Shown here piece after piece: positions 1-13,300 of a stretch of 64,000 nucleotides of DNA. The first letter of the stretch is position 1; each line of letters begins with the position of its first letter. This DNA is from Lucifuga dentata. Taxonomy: Eukaryota > Chordata > Actinopteri > Ophidiiformes > Bythitidae. Below the pieces are notes generated by a model. It did no database searches and was not told the origin of the DNA. It saw nothing but the letters and a program-made list of their open reading frames with translations. The stretch lies in contig VXCM01001574.1 of the NCBI GenBank assembly GCA_014773175.1, positions 178,015 through 242,014 of the forward strand, in the 5' to 3' direction. A program made the translations under genes and the position numbers.

Positions 1-755
1 ACACGTACAAACTGGGGCCTTTCAGAAAGAAAATCCAGGATCCAGTTACACAGTGTGGTGCTGAAGCCGAGGGGTGCCAGTTTGCTTACCAGATGCTGGG
101 GGATTATTAAAAGCACCAAGCACCATCCACACGGACATAATAACATCATCAATCATTAACCAATCATTAAAACTGATCAATTCAAATAACAGCATGTAAA
201 AAAAAGAGAAAGTGAATTGGTAAACACACAGAGTGAAGTGGAGATCGCAGAGAGTGAAGTGTTGCTTACAGATATTGGTAACAGCAAACTAAATTAAGAC
301 AGAAACCAGGAATTCTACATTATTCCAGCGCGTACGTGTTTCGGCTCCATCACTTCCAGTTTGCATCTGAGAGCAGATCTGACACAGCAGCTTTGTTTTA
401 CACCCCTGCTTTTTAGTGTGAAATAGTTTTGAGGCATCTGTGTTTGCTTTGCTGGAGGCTTAATCTTTTCCATGTAGGGCAACAAAACACTGAACAAAAC
501 TGTGCATTCTTGTTGCGTTGTGTTGTGGTTATTACTCGTCTTCTATTGGGACGCTGTGTATCGAAAGACATTTGGTACACCCGTTTATATAAACGGAGCT
601 GGCAATCAGTCCACCCAAGTTCCCCTCTGGTTAGTTTAAGTCTCTCTGTATGACTTTAGGCCCCAAATTAACCCAAACACTAAATGTAATGTTGACCTTC
701 ACTCTGTGTGTGGTAGAGATTCCCTCTTTTTTCAGTTTCACCCCGGTCCCAGGCA

Positions 756-774
756 TGTGTGTGTGTGTGTGTGT
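756..774. repeat. (GT)n microsatellite
   Basis: Uninterrupted GT dinucleotides. Confidence 0.9.
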
Positions 775-1144
775 GCTCTGCCAGAATTCATTTCGTTATG
801 CCCGGTTTTCCAAGCGTGACGAAATGCAGCCTATCAGATGTCCTACCCAGAAACCCACGTGTTTTGGGCTCATTTTCTGTAGTCGGCTTGAATTACTTTG
901 TCATTTCTGATTTAGTGCACAGACTTTCTCTTGGAAAGGAATAGAAAGCTTACTTTTGGAGGCATCTTGGGCGCATTTGCTTGGTACCATTTCTATTTGT
1001 TCTCACCTGGTCAGATGAACTGATCTAAGGCTGTCCTCACACCTGACCTGGTTTCTGTGTTTAATAAACTCTGGTGTATTTAGTTTGTCCATTTCATTCT
1101 GCTGTTCAAACTCTGGTGCCAACTTCAAAAATCAGTTTTTATGC

Positions 1145-1440
1145 TGCATTTACATGAAAATACGCAATAATGGTCATGAGTTTTGGAGAATTCCCAAAAT
1201 GTGACTGGAAATATTAGGGCTCTCTAAAAGACTGAATTGAAAGTTTAATTGATTAAATGTATTACACTGTTGTAGCACCACCTATAGGCCAAATGTCCAA
1301 ACATTTTGCAGGATTGCTCAGAGTTGATGCTGCATGTTGTCACCTAAATTTGGTTGCAGTTGCAGAGTTGGTGCAAGAGATGTGTCAGGTGTCAGCAAGT
1401 GTCAGCAAAACAACGAATGTAAAAAAAACAAACAAAAAAA
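1145..1440. repeat. 'CACCTATAGGCC' dispersed repeat, copy 1
   Basis: GTTGTAGCACCACCTATAGG and CCAAATGTCC match copies at 9600 and 26220. The 3' side is a poly-A run with N at 1448. Confidence 0.6.
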
Positions 1441-3054
1441 AAAAAAANAAAAAAAAAAAAAAAACATATGAATAATGCTTTTCATAGTCAGGCAGGTATG
1501 TTATATAACAAATCTGGTGAGGATTGGATGACATTTATAGGAGTGATAGATTTGACTTAAACCAAGAAATCCCAATGACCCTTTGCTGTATCTTGGGTAA
1601 CACAGAGAAAATCCACTCATGACCATCCTCACAGGCTTCACATCTGAACCAAGGTGGAGTTATATCTTGGGTGGGAGAATGGGCGTAGACTTTCATGTGT
1701 GTTTACATTTCGTTGCTCTGCTGGGTTAAATGCATACTCCCACCCAAGATGTCATCCCATCTCAGTTTAGATGGTTTAGATTGTCGGAAGTGGTTCCACA
1801 TGAGTTTCTCAGAAATCCAGGGGAAAAAAACGTGCTTCTAAGCCCCACAGTTCAAGAGTGAAGGTTGCAGTATGCATCATAAAAAAATGCCTGTAAGTGA
1901 GTCGGAAGGTGGTAGAAACCCCCTTTCCACCAGTCAAATCGGGGATGGCTGCATCTGACAAACTTTGTAACTGTCTGACTCTGCCATTCTGCCCAATTCA
2001 CCCAGCAATTGGGAAGGTGTGGTGAGGTGTGAAAGTGGGGAGGGTTTTAATTTTGCTCTCAAGCTGTGTTTTTTTCTTTCCATCAGTTTCTGCACTCTGC
2101 AAAAAGAACTGAAAGTGAAACTGTTTGCCATTATCCCCATTTTGTATCCCTTTTTACAAATGAGTGTTGGTCGCAAAAATACACAGAAATTCCTGTTGAA
2201 TAATCCCTTCCCTCTCCTAACATAAGATTGCCACCTCACCCCCCCAACCCCACCCAATCTCTTTGATGCCAACTTTTTGCCACAACCAAGTTGGACAGGC
2301 TAGGTTACTGTGGCATGTATGAGTCAAAGCACAAATGTCCACCAGGTGGGGGTATTGAAACCAGGTCATTCCTTGATCTGTGGTCTGACTTTCCACTTAT
2401 TGTCATTGAACTCTCTGAAGTGGATGTGAGATATTCTGCTAACATCCTGCTCATGTGTAACAACTAAAAGCTCACAGAAGCAAATAAACACTCAGAACAT
2501 GCATGAAATTACTACTGACTAAAACTCTCTCGAAAACTATACTTAAGAAATGTATATATAATCCTTCAGCACCACCACAGCATCAAGGTAAATCTGCTCT
2601 GTCTGATCTGATTTTTGCAAAGAATCTAGTTCACATAAGAGAGAGGGGAGGATTTCAAATATTTAGTGAGTTTAAATCACGCTGTCATAGCTTTCAGTTT
2701 TTAGTTTCGCAGCCAAAGTTAATTACAACCTCAGAAGTGCATAATTTCAAAGTAATTTTGAAGATGAAAGGTAGGGAGAGGTGGAAAAAAAGAAGTTGAC
2801 ATAAGAATAGAGAAAGGAGGAAATCCTTTGAGTCTCTCACAGGAGGCCAATATTGTTGTCTTATTTTAGCATTAATTGTCTCATTTTAATTAGCTGATTG
2901 ATATCAGTTGCGGCTATTGTCTTATAAACCAGGCGTATTAATAGTTTGATGTTTTTGTTGATTGTATCGGTGACATTAATATAATGGCAGCTCTAATCGA
3001 AAAGCATCAAAACCTGGAAAGCTTGGCTTTATTGTTCAGTCTATCTGTTTTATC

Positions 3055-3088
<34 letters not shown>

Positions 3089-3370
3089 GAACACTGTGCT
3101 TATTTGTCAAAGTTCACCATTATGATCTCGTCTTCCCATAATCCAATTAATGGCCTGAATGATCTCCCATTGAACAATCAGATAGATTTCTGACATGTCT
3201 TAAATTGTGGTTTCCTCTCACAGTTTTAAGAAGTCTCATGAGCCAATTTCTTGAAGTCAAAAATAAATTACCTGAAATGCATAGTGATGCTACCGGAAAC
3301 TGTTTTGTGGATTTGGCCAGATTGTTTTGAATGAATTATTGAAAATCATCAGCAGATGAGACTGTTCAGT

Positions 3371-3442
3371 TTTGGGAAATGGTTGTCAGTAACGTAACGT
3401 GTATGTGGTTTGTACATATTGGCTCAAACATGCAAAGTTACA
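3371..3442. mobile_element. TTAA-family DNA transposon, right-end fragment
   Basis: TTTTGGGAAATGGTTGTCAG and GGCTCAAACATGCAAA are the inverted form of the terminal repeat at 4919. The outermost CCTTTAA is missing. Confidence 0.5.
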
Positions 3443-3850
3443 GTATCAGGCCGGAAGGTGAGAACCCAGAAGCAGAGACCGACTCACGGGTAAGATGACA
3501 AGAAACTAACTGTTTATTCTGTGCAAGGAGGTATATCCACAGGCAGCAGCGAAGTCCAAAAAAAAAGACAGACGAAGATAATACACAAGAAGCAGGTAAA
3601 CCAGCTAACAAAAACCAAGGCGGGATAGGCAAGGTCAGAGTCCGTAAACAGGCAGAACAAGTCCGGTACACAAACTAACAGATCAGAGAAACACGATAAC
3701 AGCGGGACTGACAGTGACAAGCACAGTACAATCTGGCAAACACTAACTGCAGAATCAGGATTTAAATAGTGCGGGGAAGAACAGGGGAAGGAAGGCGCCG
3801 AAGCTGAAGGCAGAGAACGGGTGCCCCTAGTGTACGGGAGGAGAGAGTGC
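3440..3850 (-). repeat. retroelement-like segment (possible LTR/UTR remnant)
   Basis: CAGAAGCAGAGACCGACTCA, CTAACTGTTTATTCTGTGCA and repeated CAGGCAGAACAAG-type words resemble the 3' untranslated parts of common teleost retroelements read backwards. It is GC-richer than its surroundings. The assignment rests only on word pattern. Confidence 0.35.
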
Positions 3851-4016
3851 AGAAGTGGATGGAGTAGTGACGTACAGCAAGTTAAATGTAAGTATGCCAG
3901 GTGATGAAATGCACGTGCTCAAAGTTCACCATGTCCAATTTATGCTGATTTTAATCTGCTTATGGTGTTTACATCACATGAAAAAAACTAGACTTATTGC
4001 GTTTATAGTCGGTATA

Positions 4017-4019
<3 letters not shown>

Positions 4020-4060
<41 letters not shown>
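4020..4060. repeat. (CT)n microsatellite
   Basis: About 20 uninterrupted CT units. Confidence 0.95.
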
Positions 4061-4063
<3 letters not shown>

Positions 4064-4918
4064 ACGCATCATAAAATGTCTGTTTTTCATGTGTGCTCCA
4101 TGGAGGCGTGTGGCAGTCTGATATGGTGATAAATAATAAAGTGGCAGGCATAAAAAATGTACCCAGCTCAAATTAATTTCACTCCTCTTCTTCAGTGCAA
4201 CAAGTGCTTCCAGTTTTTCATTTCAGTGCATGTTTTTATTTTCCTTACAAATTGCAAATAAAAGTATGCAATCAGTTAAATGAGGGTGAGAAGATTTTAT
4301 GTTGCTGAATAAAATGAAAGATTTTGAAAAATAATAAGGAAGAAAGAAAGGGAAGTGGTGCATGCGATAAAGAAAAGTGAGGAAAAGAGATTGAAACTAC
4401 TTGTTTGTGTTTCTAAATAAGTAATATTTAGATTTCATAGTGAGTTTGCTGTGTGTGTGTGGGAGATTTTTTTTTTTTTTTTTTTNTTTTTTTTTTTTTT
4501 TTTTTACTTTAGTTGCTGGAGTAGCATACAAATAGAGAAAGTAAATTTGTATGGCACGCTGACTGGGAATGAGTGTGCATTTTCCGGCCTTGACTACACT
4601 AAAAGTCATTAAAAGAGGATTTCTTGTGGTCAGCTTTTCCATTTGTTTAATTCAGCAAGTCTGCAGGACTCCAGAGTTTCACTGCATCTGATATTAATGT
4701 GAGTCTCAAATAATATCTAACTACGATCTAGCTAATAACATTTCAACCCTGTGCCTGAGGAATTGCCTTTATATACCAAACAAGACATTTTCAAAAATGT
4801 TTGCAACATTTTGATAAAAGCAGGAGAGACATGTTTGGGTATTTGCACATGTAAAATCGTGCTGCACCTTGAGCAATGCACACTACTCAGATTCTCCACT
4901 TTGCCACTACTGTCAAAG

Positions 4919-5013
4919 TTAAAGGACCATACCGGTGATTGTGCATGTTTGAGCCCAATATATATAGTCCATTTTCATGTTACATTACTGACAATCATTT
5001 CCCAAAATATATT
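4919..5013. mobile_element. TTAA-family DNA transposon, left-end fragment
   Basis: TTAAAGGACCATACC followed by GCATGTTTGAGCCCAATATA and GTTACATTACTGACAATCAT, the terminal repeat of the family seen complete at 28678 and 35407. Only one end is present. Confidence 0.6.
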
Positions 5014-5485
5014 AATTTAGCAGTAAATTTTATAATTATTTTTCTCACCTTCCAATCCTAGCCCTAACTTCATGAAATTAATGAGAGTTTATAAAACCAC
5101 TTTCTCATGTAGAATCCATCATGACTATGATTTCATATTCATTACATCTTTCTGGATCATCTTAATGATCAGGGCTTAATTGCTGTTTTATATCTTCCTG
5201 TAATGTTTCATTATTTTTTTGTGTTGCCATTTGAGGAGAAGAATTCTCTCATTAAATTGCCTCTCCTGAGGTTTCTTCCATTTTTTTTGCTTATGTGATA
5301 TATTTTTTTTTTTTAGGAGTTTTTCCTAGTTTGCATAGAGAGGGTGGGGTTGTGAACCGTTGATGTGTGTACCTTTAAAGCACTTTTGAGACATTGTATG
5401 ATATATTGGGATATACACATAAACTTAACCTGACTTGGCTTGGTTCAGTCCAAACCATGTTTGCTATTGGCTGGCCTGTTTAAAG

Positions 5486-5529
<44 letters not shown>

Positions 5530-5531
5530 TT
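5486..5531. repeat. (ATC)n trinucleotide repeat
   Basis: About 15 uninterrupted ATC units. Confidence 0.95.
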
Positions 5532-5794
5532 TATCTTTTTTTGACTTTTAACCATGTATCAGTAATTTGGATGCTGTTGGTCATGTGACTACATATTTAA
5601 ACTGCTAATCACTTTTTATGCTCTCAGTCAGAGAACGCTTAAATGTGTTTTTGCTGACATACAGAATGCTTTGATGCTCTCTATCTTTCAGTAATTTTGT
5701 TTTCTGTCTCTATTTTCATTCAGTGTCACTACTTTACACTTGTTTTCTGCCTTCCTCTTCTATCTCTCTTTCTCTCCCTTGCCTAGAGGCAGGT

Positions 5795-5945
5795 ATTAAT
5801 TGAAGGGCCCTTGTTATAATAGCATCTAATTGTTAATCACACAGCCTTGTTAGAGAGCAGTCTAATTGTAATTACAGATGCTCATTAGCTGTGGTTCTGT
5901 CATTAATTAGACTTTGTGACCTTGGTAATTACTGCAGGCATATAC
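5795..5945. promoter_or_regulatory. candidate enhancer: homeodomain-motif cluster
   Basis: Within 150 bp are at least five TAATTA/TAATTG-type cores (TATTAATTGAAG, TCTAATTGTTAATCAC, TCTAATTGTAATTACAG, CATTAATTAGAC, GGTAATTACTG) and no repeat signature. Intronic enhancers with such sites are usual in neural developmental genes; the function here is inferred only. Confidence 0.3.
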
Positions 5946-7110
5946 AGCAGTCGTATTCTCCACCATGTGAAAAACACAACTCCAAGGATTGACTTTTATT
6001 TTTCAGAATAAAGAGGGTATTTATTTTATATATTTAAAATATGTCTATATTTATTCTTTTTTTAAATTGTCACTTCTTCCTCAGGTCATGGCATATTTCT
6101 TTCAAATTTCTGTTAAGCCAAACAAATTTACGTTAAACTTTTTCATCTATCGTATTTGAAATTAATTTCATGATTTAAAAAAAAAAAAAAAAAAAAANAA
6201 AAAAAAAAAAAAAAAAATCATGATTTTGAAAGGTCCTCCACAGTCAGGTCACACCCACACAGGTGTTCTTCTCTGACATATCCCTGACTGTCCTGATTGG
6301 TTTGTCGCACCTGTTAGGTTGAGACAATTAAACGATTTATGATTTTCAATTTTGTGGAGCTTGTTTGGGATCTTGACAGGGTTGTGTGTGAGGATTGAGA
6401 TGGAACCAGTGTGTTTTGTCACATTTTGGCAAACATATGAGTGTGTGGAACACACTGTGGCTGTGGACTGACAGCAGAAATGTGGATTATGCTGCAGGAG
6501 AAGTTTCACAAGTTTCTGAGGGTGCTTTGATGCTTTTTTTAACTTCACAAAAATGGGTCAGCGTTGAAATCCGTTGTAACAAACACGAATCTGAGCTGAC
6601 ATTCCGTTGATATATTCTCAGTTACTGAGAAAAGAAATGTTTTTTTACACCCAAAATCCAGGCCTACAGGAGATCAATATTCAATAAGATCATTTTTTTT
6701 AAATCACTGTAATTTATGACATAGTAAGTTATTATAAGTGTGGTCATGTTTTTCTGTATTTTTCAAGAAGACTGCAAGCACGTCATTGGTGGAATGTTTC
6801 TGCTCGCTCGCTGATCTAATGTAGTGATTTATGAGGTACTTTGACATTTTGAAAATGTCATAACCTGTGTAAAGTTACCATTATTTTCTGCTCTTTTCTA
6901 TTCATAACCATGATGTTGAAATGCAGAATACAGAAAATCAGTCATTATTTTTGTACCGTTTCCTGACCCTGCCATTAAAAAAAAAAAAAAAAAAANAAAA
7001 AAAAAAAAAAAAAAGTGACAGAGGAGGGGAGGGAGGGCTAACCGTCTGTCTGTTGTAAAAAAAACAAAACAAAAACGAGTGATTCATTTTAATATACATT
7101 GCAACACTAA

Positions 7111-7148
<38 letters not shown>
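7111..7148 (+). repeat. (TC)n microsatellite in a polypyrimidine tract
   Basis: A near-perfect TC run ending 13 nt before the 7162 exon, serving as its pyrimidine tract. Confidence 0.9.
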
Positions 7149-7161
7149 CTTCTCTTTCCAG

Positions 7162-7335
7162 GCACTTCCTCTTTAAGACAGGTACAGGCACCACCCCCCT
7201 CTTCTCCACGGCAACCCCTGGCTACACCATGGCAACGGGCTCAGTGTACTCCCCGCCCACCAGGCCGTTGCCGAGGAACACCCTATCCCGATCCGCCTTC
7301 AAGTTCAAGAAGTCCTCCAAATATTGCTCATGGAG
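7162..7335 (+). CDS. tenm3: tenm3 exon: end of cytoplasmic domain
   Basis: This exon encodes about 58 residues of the intracellular domain next to the membrane. It starts after TTCTCTTTCCAG with one base that completes a codon, then reads [20 protein letters not shown] and goes on to a proline-rich [14 protein letters not shown] stretch and a basic [11 protein letters not shown] segment. The proline-rich stretch could bind SH3 domains, and the basic cluster supports the inside-positive orientation of a type II protein; both are inferences. The sequence is nearly identical to the same region of vertebrate TENM3. The donor is GAG|gtaag, leaving two bases (AG) of a split codon. The acceptor's pyrimidine tract is a (TC)n microsatellite at 7111-7148. 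Confidence 0.95.
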
Positions 7336-10300
7336 GTAAGATGGCTCATTATTGGAAGGATGAAACAAAAAAAAAGGTACCTGATTAAGTAAACACACCT
7401 GATGATGTATTCAGGTGTGGACAGGATGGAAAATATGCACTGCTGGCATGACAAGGACCAGAACTGAGAACCACTGCCTAAAATATTAGTTTGAAAGCCC
7501 AGGAATTTTGGTGGGGACATCAACTACACTCACTGGTTGATAGCAGTTTGAGAGCAGTATGAAATGATACAAGAAAGAAGAGCAAAATTCTTGGAAATCT
7601 GGGAAATTCTAAAGGCTTTTCCCACTTGCTGATTTTCAGTGAGAGACTTAAGCAAATGTTTCCAATTTATGTGACACGAATATAATAAATAAATAAATAA
7701 ATAAACCAAAGATATGGATTATCCTATAAATGAAAGTGTGATAAATAGTAAAATTTGCAAGCATTTGTCTGTTACTCAGAAACACTGTGAGAATTGCATA
7801 AAGTTATAAACTTTCAAAAACAATGAGGTGATGGATTGAATTTGCAGAAATAATTGTGATTATCATGGCCTCAAATTCCAGGGGAGATTGATTATTGTAA
7901 TGCACTAACCTCTTAGATGTTTGAAAAAAAAAAAAGTNTTTTTTTTTTTTTTTTTTTTTTTTTTTTGTGCTTTTGGGGACATTGGCTTCATCAGAATTCA
8001 GATTACCTTATGTTTGTCAAACTGTAAGTGTACACCAACACAGCGTCACCCTGCCAATGCTTTAAAAAAAAAAAAAAATTGGCATCAGCGTCAATAAATA
8101 AAGAGCCATAATTCTCCCTGCTGATCCCTTTTGCTCTGAGTGAAAGGCAAGTGGGTGGGAATAAATGATACATCCCTTTTGTATAATTCTATGCTAAACA
8201 CACACATACATAGACACAAAAAGACACAATTTGTCACTCAGATACACGCACAGGCAGGATTGCACATACAGAGAGAGAGCAGAGAGTCTCTTAGAAGCAA
8301 ATAAAGCCCACTGATGAAAAAAAAAGAACAGATGTACCGTATATGCCATAAATACAAAAAAACATACATGATGGCGATGTGCATGCTCATTCCCATTATC
8401 CCTTCCAGATGACAGTTTGAGATAAGAGGCCTTTTTAACTTTGTCCTTCCTGCCTCATTCTCTGTCTTCCAAACATCCTTCCTTGCTTTGTCTCGCTCAC
8501 TCTGTTTTTTCTGTCTCTCTTATCTCTGTCCCCCCACCCCACCCCACCACATCCCTTCAAGTTGAAGAGAAGCCGGGAGCCATTTTTAAGTGTACTCACT
8601 GACGGGCTTATGCAGCATATTGATTCGAGCAGCAATCTAGCCCTCATGCAGTGCTTTTCTTAGTCTCAAACATTACTTTCAGAAAATGACACCTTATAGC
8701 TACTCTGCAGGGATTTGGTAAGAAGAAGTAAGTCATACTACTGTAAAAAGTGCTGAATCATATTAGGAAACAACAGTGAAGGAAACAAATCAAGCATCCT
8801 GGAGAGTGGAGATTTAGTGTGCGTTAAGGCTCTAAAGGCTGTTAAGAGACTTTTTTTTTTTTCTGGCAAAAATATAATTTGAGGTGATGCATTGGATATA
8901 TGAAGTTTAACATAGCATAGAAATGGTCAAATTAACCTTGGCAGAATGCATCAGCTGTTCACAGCACAGTCCAATCTAGGAAGCACTCAGAGAGCTTCAT
9001 CCTCCTCCAAGACTGCACAATCCTCCACATTTATGATTTTAATTATAGCAAATGATTTTGATTTTCCATCCGCATCTGGATGTGCATCAAAGTACTCCTA
9101 CTAAATATGTTTACATGCATGTTTAAAAGTTTGATTCTGATCTGATTAAGACAATAAATCATATAAACACCGTAATCAGATTGAAATTGGAATAAATACG
9201 TTATTGGTAACACTGAACTAGATTATTTGATTTTAAGTCCATTTTCTAAAGCGGTAAATGAATCATCAGCTTACAGGCAGTGGAAGCATTCTGCACATGC
9301 ATTTCCTCACCTGGCTTTTTTCCTCTCATAAACCAGTTAAGCAATGACTCATCTACATTTTACATACAACACAATCCTAATATTTCTGTCTATATATATG
9401 GTTTATTTCATATTTTTGCATTAATTGTTTATGTTAAAAAAAACGGGAGTATGCACATCAGTGTACTACTATATGACAGACAAGCTGATTGGCTGATGAT
9501 GATGATTTTTGGAAATTACATAAATACAATAATAACAGTATATTAAGGCTTTGTTGAAGGTTGAACTGCTTAAAACTTACAGGACCACTGAGTTATGGCT
9601 TTTTTAAAATGCATCATGTTATTGTGGTGCCATCAACAAGCCAAATGCCGTCAAATTCTGCAGGATCTCTCGGAGCTGAAATGTGCATGTGTCATTATTT
9701 TTGTTTTAACTTCTAAAATATGTCAAATTGGCTACACCCAAAATAACTTTGTGTGGACCTGATCCAAACTAGTTCTGAAAGACTGGAAGATGATCTATTA
9801 ATTGATCTAAAACCACAGAGGGCCAGGTGCATAAGGTTAATGTTAAGCAATTTCTACCTTTGATTACCCTAAGAAAAGATTGTAACATATTATGCTTATC
9901 ATGCTTAACATATTAAACTGAACACACTCAGTTAACATGTTGAAGATTACCATGTGGTAATAACTGCTCAATATGTCTCCATTCTCCTGTTTAGCTATCT
10001 GAAGGCAGCACATCTTCTTCACATTAAATGAAACAATATGTGGTTTTATAAAGATTGTATAAATCAAATGAATCTTTCTAACGGAAACGTTTTGCTTGGT
10101 AAATGGCCCGGGTAATAACTATGACTTGCCAATAACTATGACTATCCCAATTCATTTTTGTTCCGTGTGTTTTAGCTATTCTGGCATAGCAAACTTCTTC
10201 CCGTTTTGATTTTGTAGCTCCTGCCTTCAGACGTTTTTGACCAATGATGAAATAAGAATGCTTTTGTTGATTTTTTTTTTCTTTGATTTGCTTTTTTCTG

Positions 10301-13300
10301 TGTGAAGCCAAATCGAGCCAAAGGTAAATTTAACACAAGTAGCATCTCATTCACTGATTCTGACAACAGCAAACAGACAAGAAAAAAAAAAAAAAAATCA
10401 TCATCAGTGACATTGAACAATGTTCNTTTTTTTTTTTTTTTTTTTTTCCCCAGGTGTACAGCTCTCAGTGCAGTAGGACTCTCTGTACTGCTGTCTGTTC
10501 TGCTCTGTTACTGTATAGGTAAGACCACACACACACACACACACACACACACAAAGCAAAGGGTGACGAATGAGACTTTTCCNACCACACACACACACAC
10601 ACACACACACACAAAGCAAAGGGTGACGAATGAGACTTTTCCTCCTCTTTCAATTCCTCTCTTATCACTGTTCAAATCTCTTCCTCCTTCCTTCCATTTC
10701 TCTCCATCCGTCACTCTCTTCCTCTCGTTGCTGCATTGTGTTTTCCCTCTGTTCTATGAGCCCATCAGATATAACGGGCTGACAGAGTTTTCCTATCTGG
10801 AGGCTTTATTCCTCCTCCTCTGACTCACTGCTGTTTTCCAGCCTGTTCTGGAGATGATACGCAGGCTAATATCTTGGGAGAGTTTAATGGTAAATTGTAG
10901 CTGGCATCCATGTCGGAAACATGGTTTTAATACAAAGCAGCAATGAATTAGTGGTAAGCTGTGTTTTCAAAGTTTAGTCAGATTCCATTAGCCATTTTCC
11001 ATTACAAAATGTTTACATGATGGGACAGTGCAACTTTGATTTAGGATCTTGATCATTATCTTTTCATTTATTCATTCATTTCATTATTGATAGCAGACAA
11101 ATATGTACTTAATAGTATAATAGGAATTTTCTGCACAAAAGCAGTTTCCCTTCAGGATGCTGGTGAAAGGCAGGGAGGTATTCAGTCCAAAAAATTATCA
11201 CACATGGATGAGGGTTGTACATACCTAAAATAATTATATAATTGTTTCATCGAGTTCATCTGCACCTCAGGGAACAAGACAGTATTAAAAGAAGTTGTTC
11301 TAAAATGTGAAAATATACGTTTAAATTAAGGTGATCTGATCTCAGATCTCCTTAAAATATGACAGAAAAGCAGTAAAAATAGTGGAGAACTGTGCAAAAT
11401 CATGAAAACTGGTCCTTATGACATCACAAGGGTTAGATTTACTCATGATTACTTGTATTGCAAGCACTTCATGTTGCTATTTACGAACAATAATATTAAA
11501 AACCAAAACCACTCCTAGAAATTTTGGGGTGCTGGATTTGCTAAAAAAAAAGTGTAGGAGTGGCTTTACTTTTCAAACTTTAGTCTATAGCATCGACAGG
11601 AACTTACCTTTAGTGATACCATGAGCAGCGCTTGTGATGCCATAAGTAGCTCATGTAATATAATAAGCAGTCCCTTTGGAGTCATAAGTAACTAATGTTC
11701 ATGTCATAAGAATTATCTGTGATGCCGTGTTTAATATATGTGATGTCATAAATAACTTTTGTGATGTCATAAGTAGCTCATGTGATGTCATAAGCAGTCC
11801 CTTTGAAGCCATGAGTAACTAGTCATCATCAGTGTTCTCTGTGATCCATGTTTAATATATGTGATGTCATAAGTAACTCTTGTGATGTCATAAGTAGCCC
11901 TTGTTCAGTCCTTTTGAAGCCATAAGTAACTAATGTCATCATCAGTATTCTCTGTGATGCCATGTTTAATATATGTGATATGTGATGCCATAAGTAACTC
12001 TTGTGATGTCATAAGTAACCATTGTGACGTCATAAAGGTCAGTTTCTTTGAATTTGCACAGCACCCTTTATGCAGTTGTTTTAACTTGCTGAATCAGGTC
12101 CCTATGAATTGCTTTTGATGTGTAGAATTGATGCCCCCCNCCCCCCCCCCCCCCAAATATAAAGCACTCTGTAACTTCTTTTGAAAAGCACAACATAAAT
12201 AGTTATTATGAGCAAATGAATGAGAAAATATAAGGCATAATTATATTTCTCATCTTTAAATCATTCAACATATTATGAACTGAATGAATTATACGCACAA
12301 ATAAAAACCACCAGTCCTGTCTGGCATGCTGTGATGAGTTCATATAACATCTAATAACATGTGTGGTTTCACACCTCCAGAAGGATAAAGCTATTACATG
12401 CACACGGAGCGTCTCAGCTTTACCCTGAGCTCTGTTACAGCTTAGACATGAGCCATCCCCTAAACTCCAAATGAGAACCCATTGTTGCTGTTAAAATTAC
12501 CGAGAGGTTCGACTCGTCCTCAGAAATATTAAAAGACACCTTGGGAAATTAAAATTAGACGTGTGCGATTGAAAAATATTGAACAGAGTTTATTGGGGTC
12601 CCTCCAGGCTCCACAGAACAGAGCAGAAAGGGACTCAGATTGTTAGCTTCTGGCCTCCCTGAGGGAGCACTCATTATTACATTACAGAGCTTTCTAATAG
12701 ACAGTTTTATAAAATAATACAGAGACTGTTATTAAATATAACTTTCCATATTCAAAAGGTATTAGGAGACCCTTCCCCCTCTTTCATTTTGATCCACACA
12801 AGGCAGAATTAGAAATAAATTACTATCGGGGGTGATTGATAATTTCTGAGTCTTACACATAAGGAAATCAGCAAGGGCTGCTGTATTTTTTTTTTTATTT
12901 TATTTTTTTTATGGAAGTAATTTAATTTCTTAGGTGTTTTTGCACTGAAGAGAGATTTTCAGATTATCTGCCTTTCTGAAAGGATCCATCTGAAGCTTTT
13001 CCCTTGTAATTTCTCTTTTGTTGCACTTGTATTTGTCCTTTTATTTCTGATCGATGTTTAAACAAATTTAATACTAAACAGAGCAAGAATATTTATTTTT
13101 ATGTAAAATAGGAGGGACATTAAATTATTTATATTTAGCCATGCTACTCCTATTAAAATTAATAATTTCTTCTTTTTTTTTTGTTTTTGTGCAAATAATA
13201 AACCTTTTATGAAACAGACCGTAAGATTTGAGGCTGCAAGGTTCAAATTTAATAAATCCTCCCACTAACCTCTTTTTTGGGGAAGTACATATTTTTTTTA

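Larger units (their letters stand above)
1..7161 (+). other. tenm3: tenm3 intron upstream of first exon seen
   Basis: No exon could be supported in 7.1 kb. It holds poly-A/T runs with N at 1448, 4486, 6198 and 6996, and microsatellites (GT at 756-774, CT at 4020-4060, ATC at 5486-5531). Also present are a copy of a 'CACCTATAGGCC' repeat, two end fragments of a TTAA transposon family, a retroelement-like segment at 3440-3850 and two AT-rich homeodomain-motif clusters. It is taken as intron because the 7162 acceptor splits a codon. Confidence 0.7.
7336..10453 (+). other. tenm3: tenm3 intron, 3.1 kb
   Basis: It contains an AAAT repeat (7683-7703), an interrupted poly-T with N at 7938, CA-rich DNA near 8200-8280, two dispersed repeat copies (about 9600-9740 and 9740-10365) and a T tract with N at 10426 at the acceptor. 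Nothing coding was seen. Confidence 0.8.

Noticed and set aside
3440..3850. A protein-coding gene on the minus strand
   Set aside because: Overlapping short frames only, no domain; the composition looks like a retroelement remnant.
10302..10823. Open frame of about 173 codons over the transmembrane exon
   Set aside because: Outside 10454-10518 it is poly-T, CA repeats and an assembly duplication with Ns.
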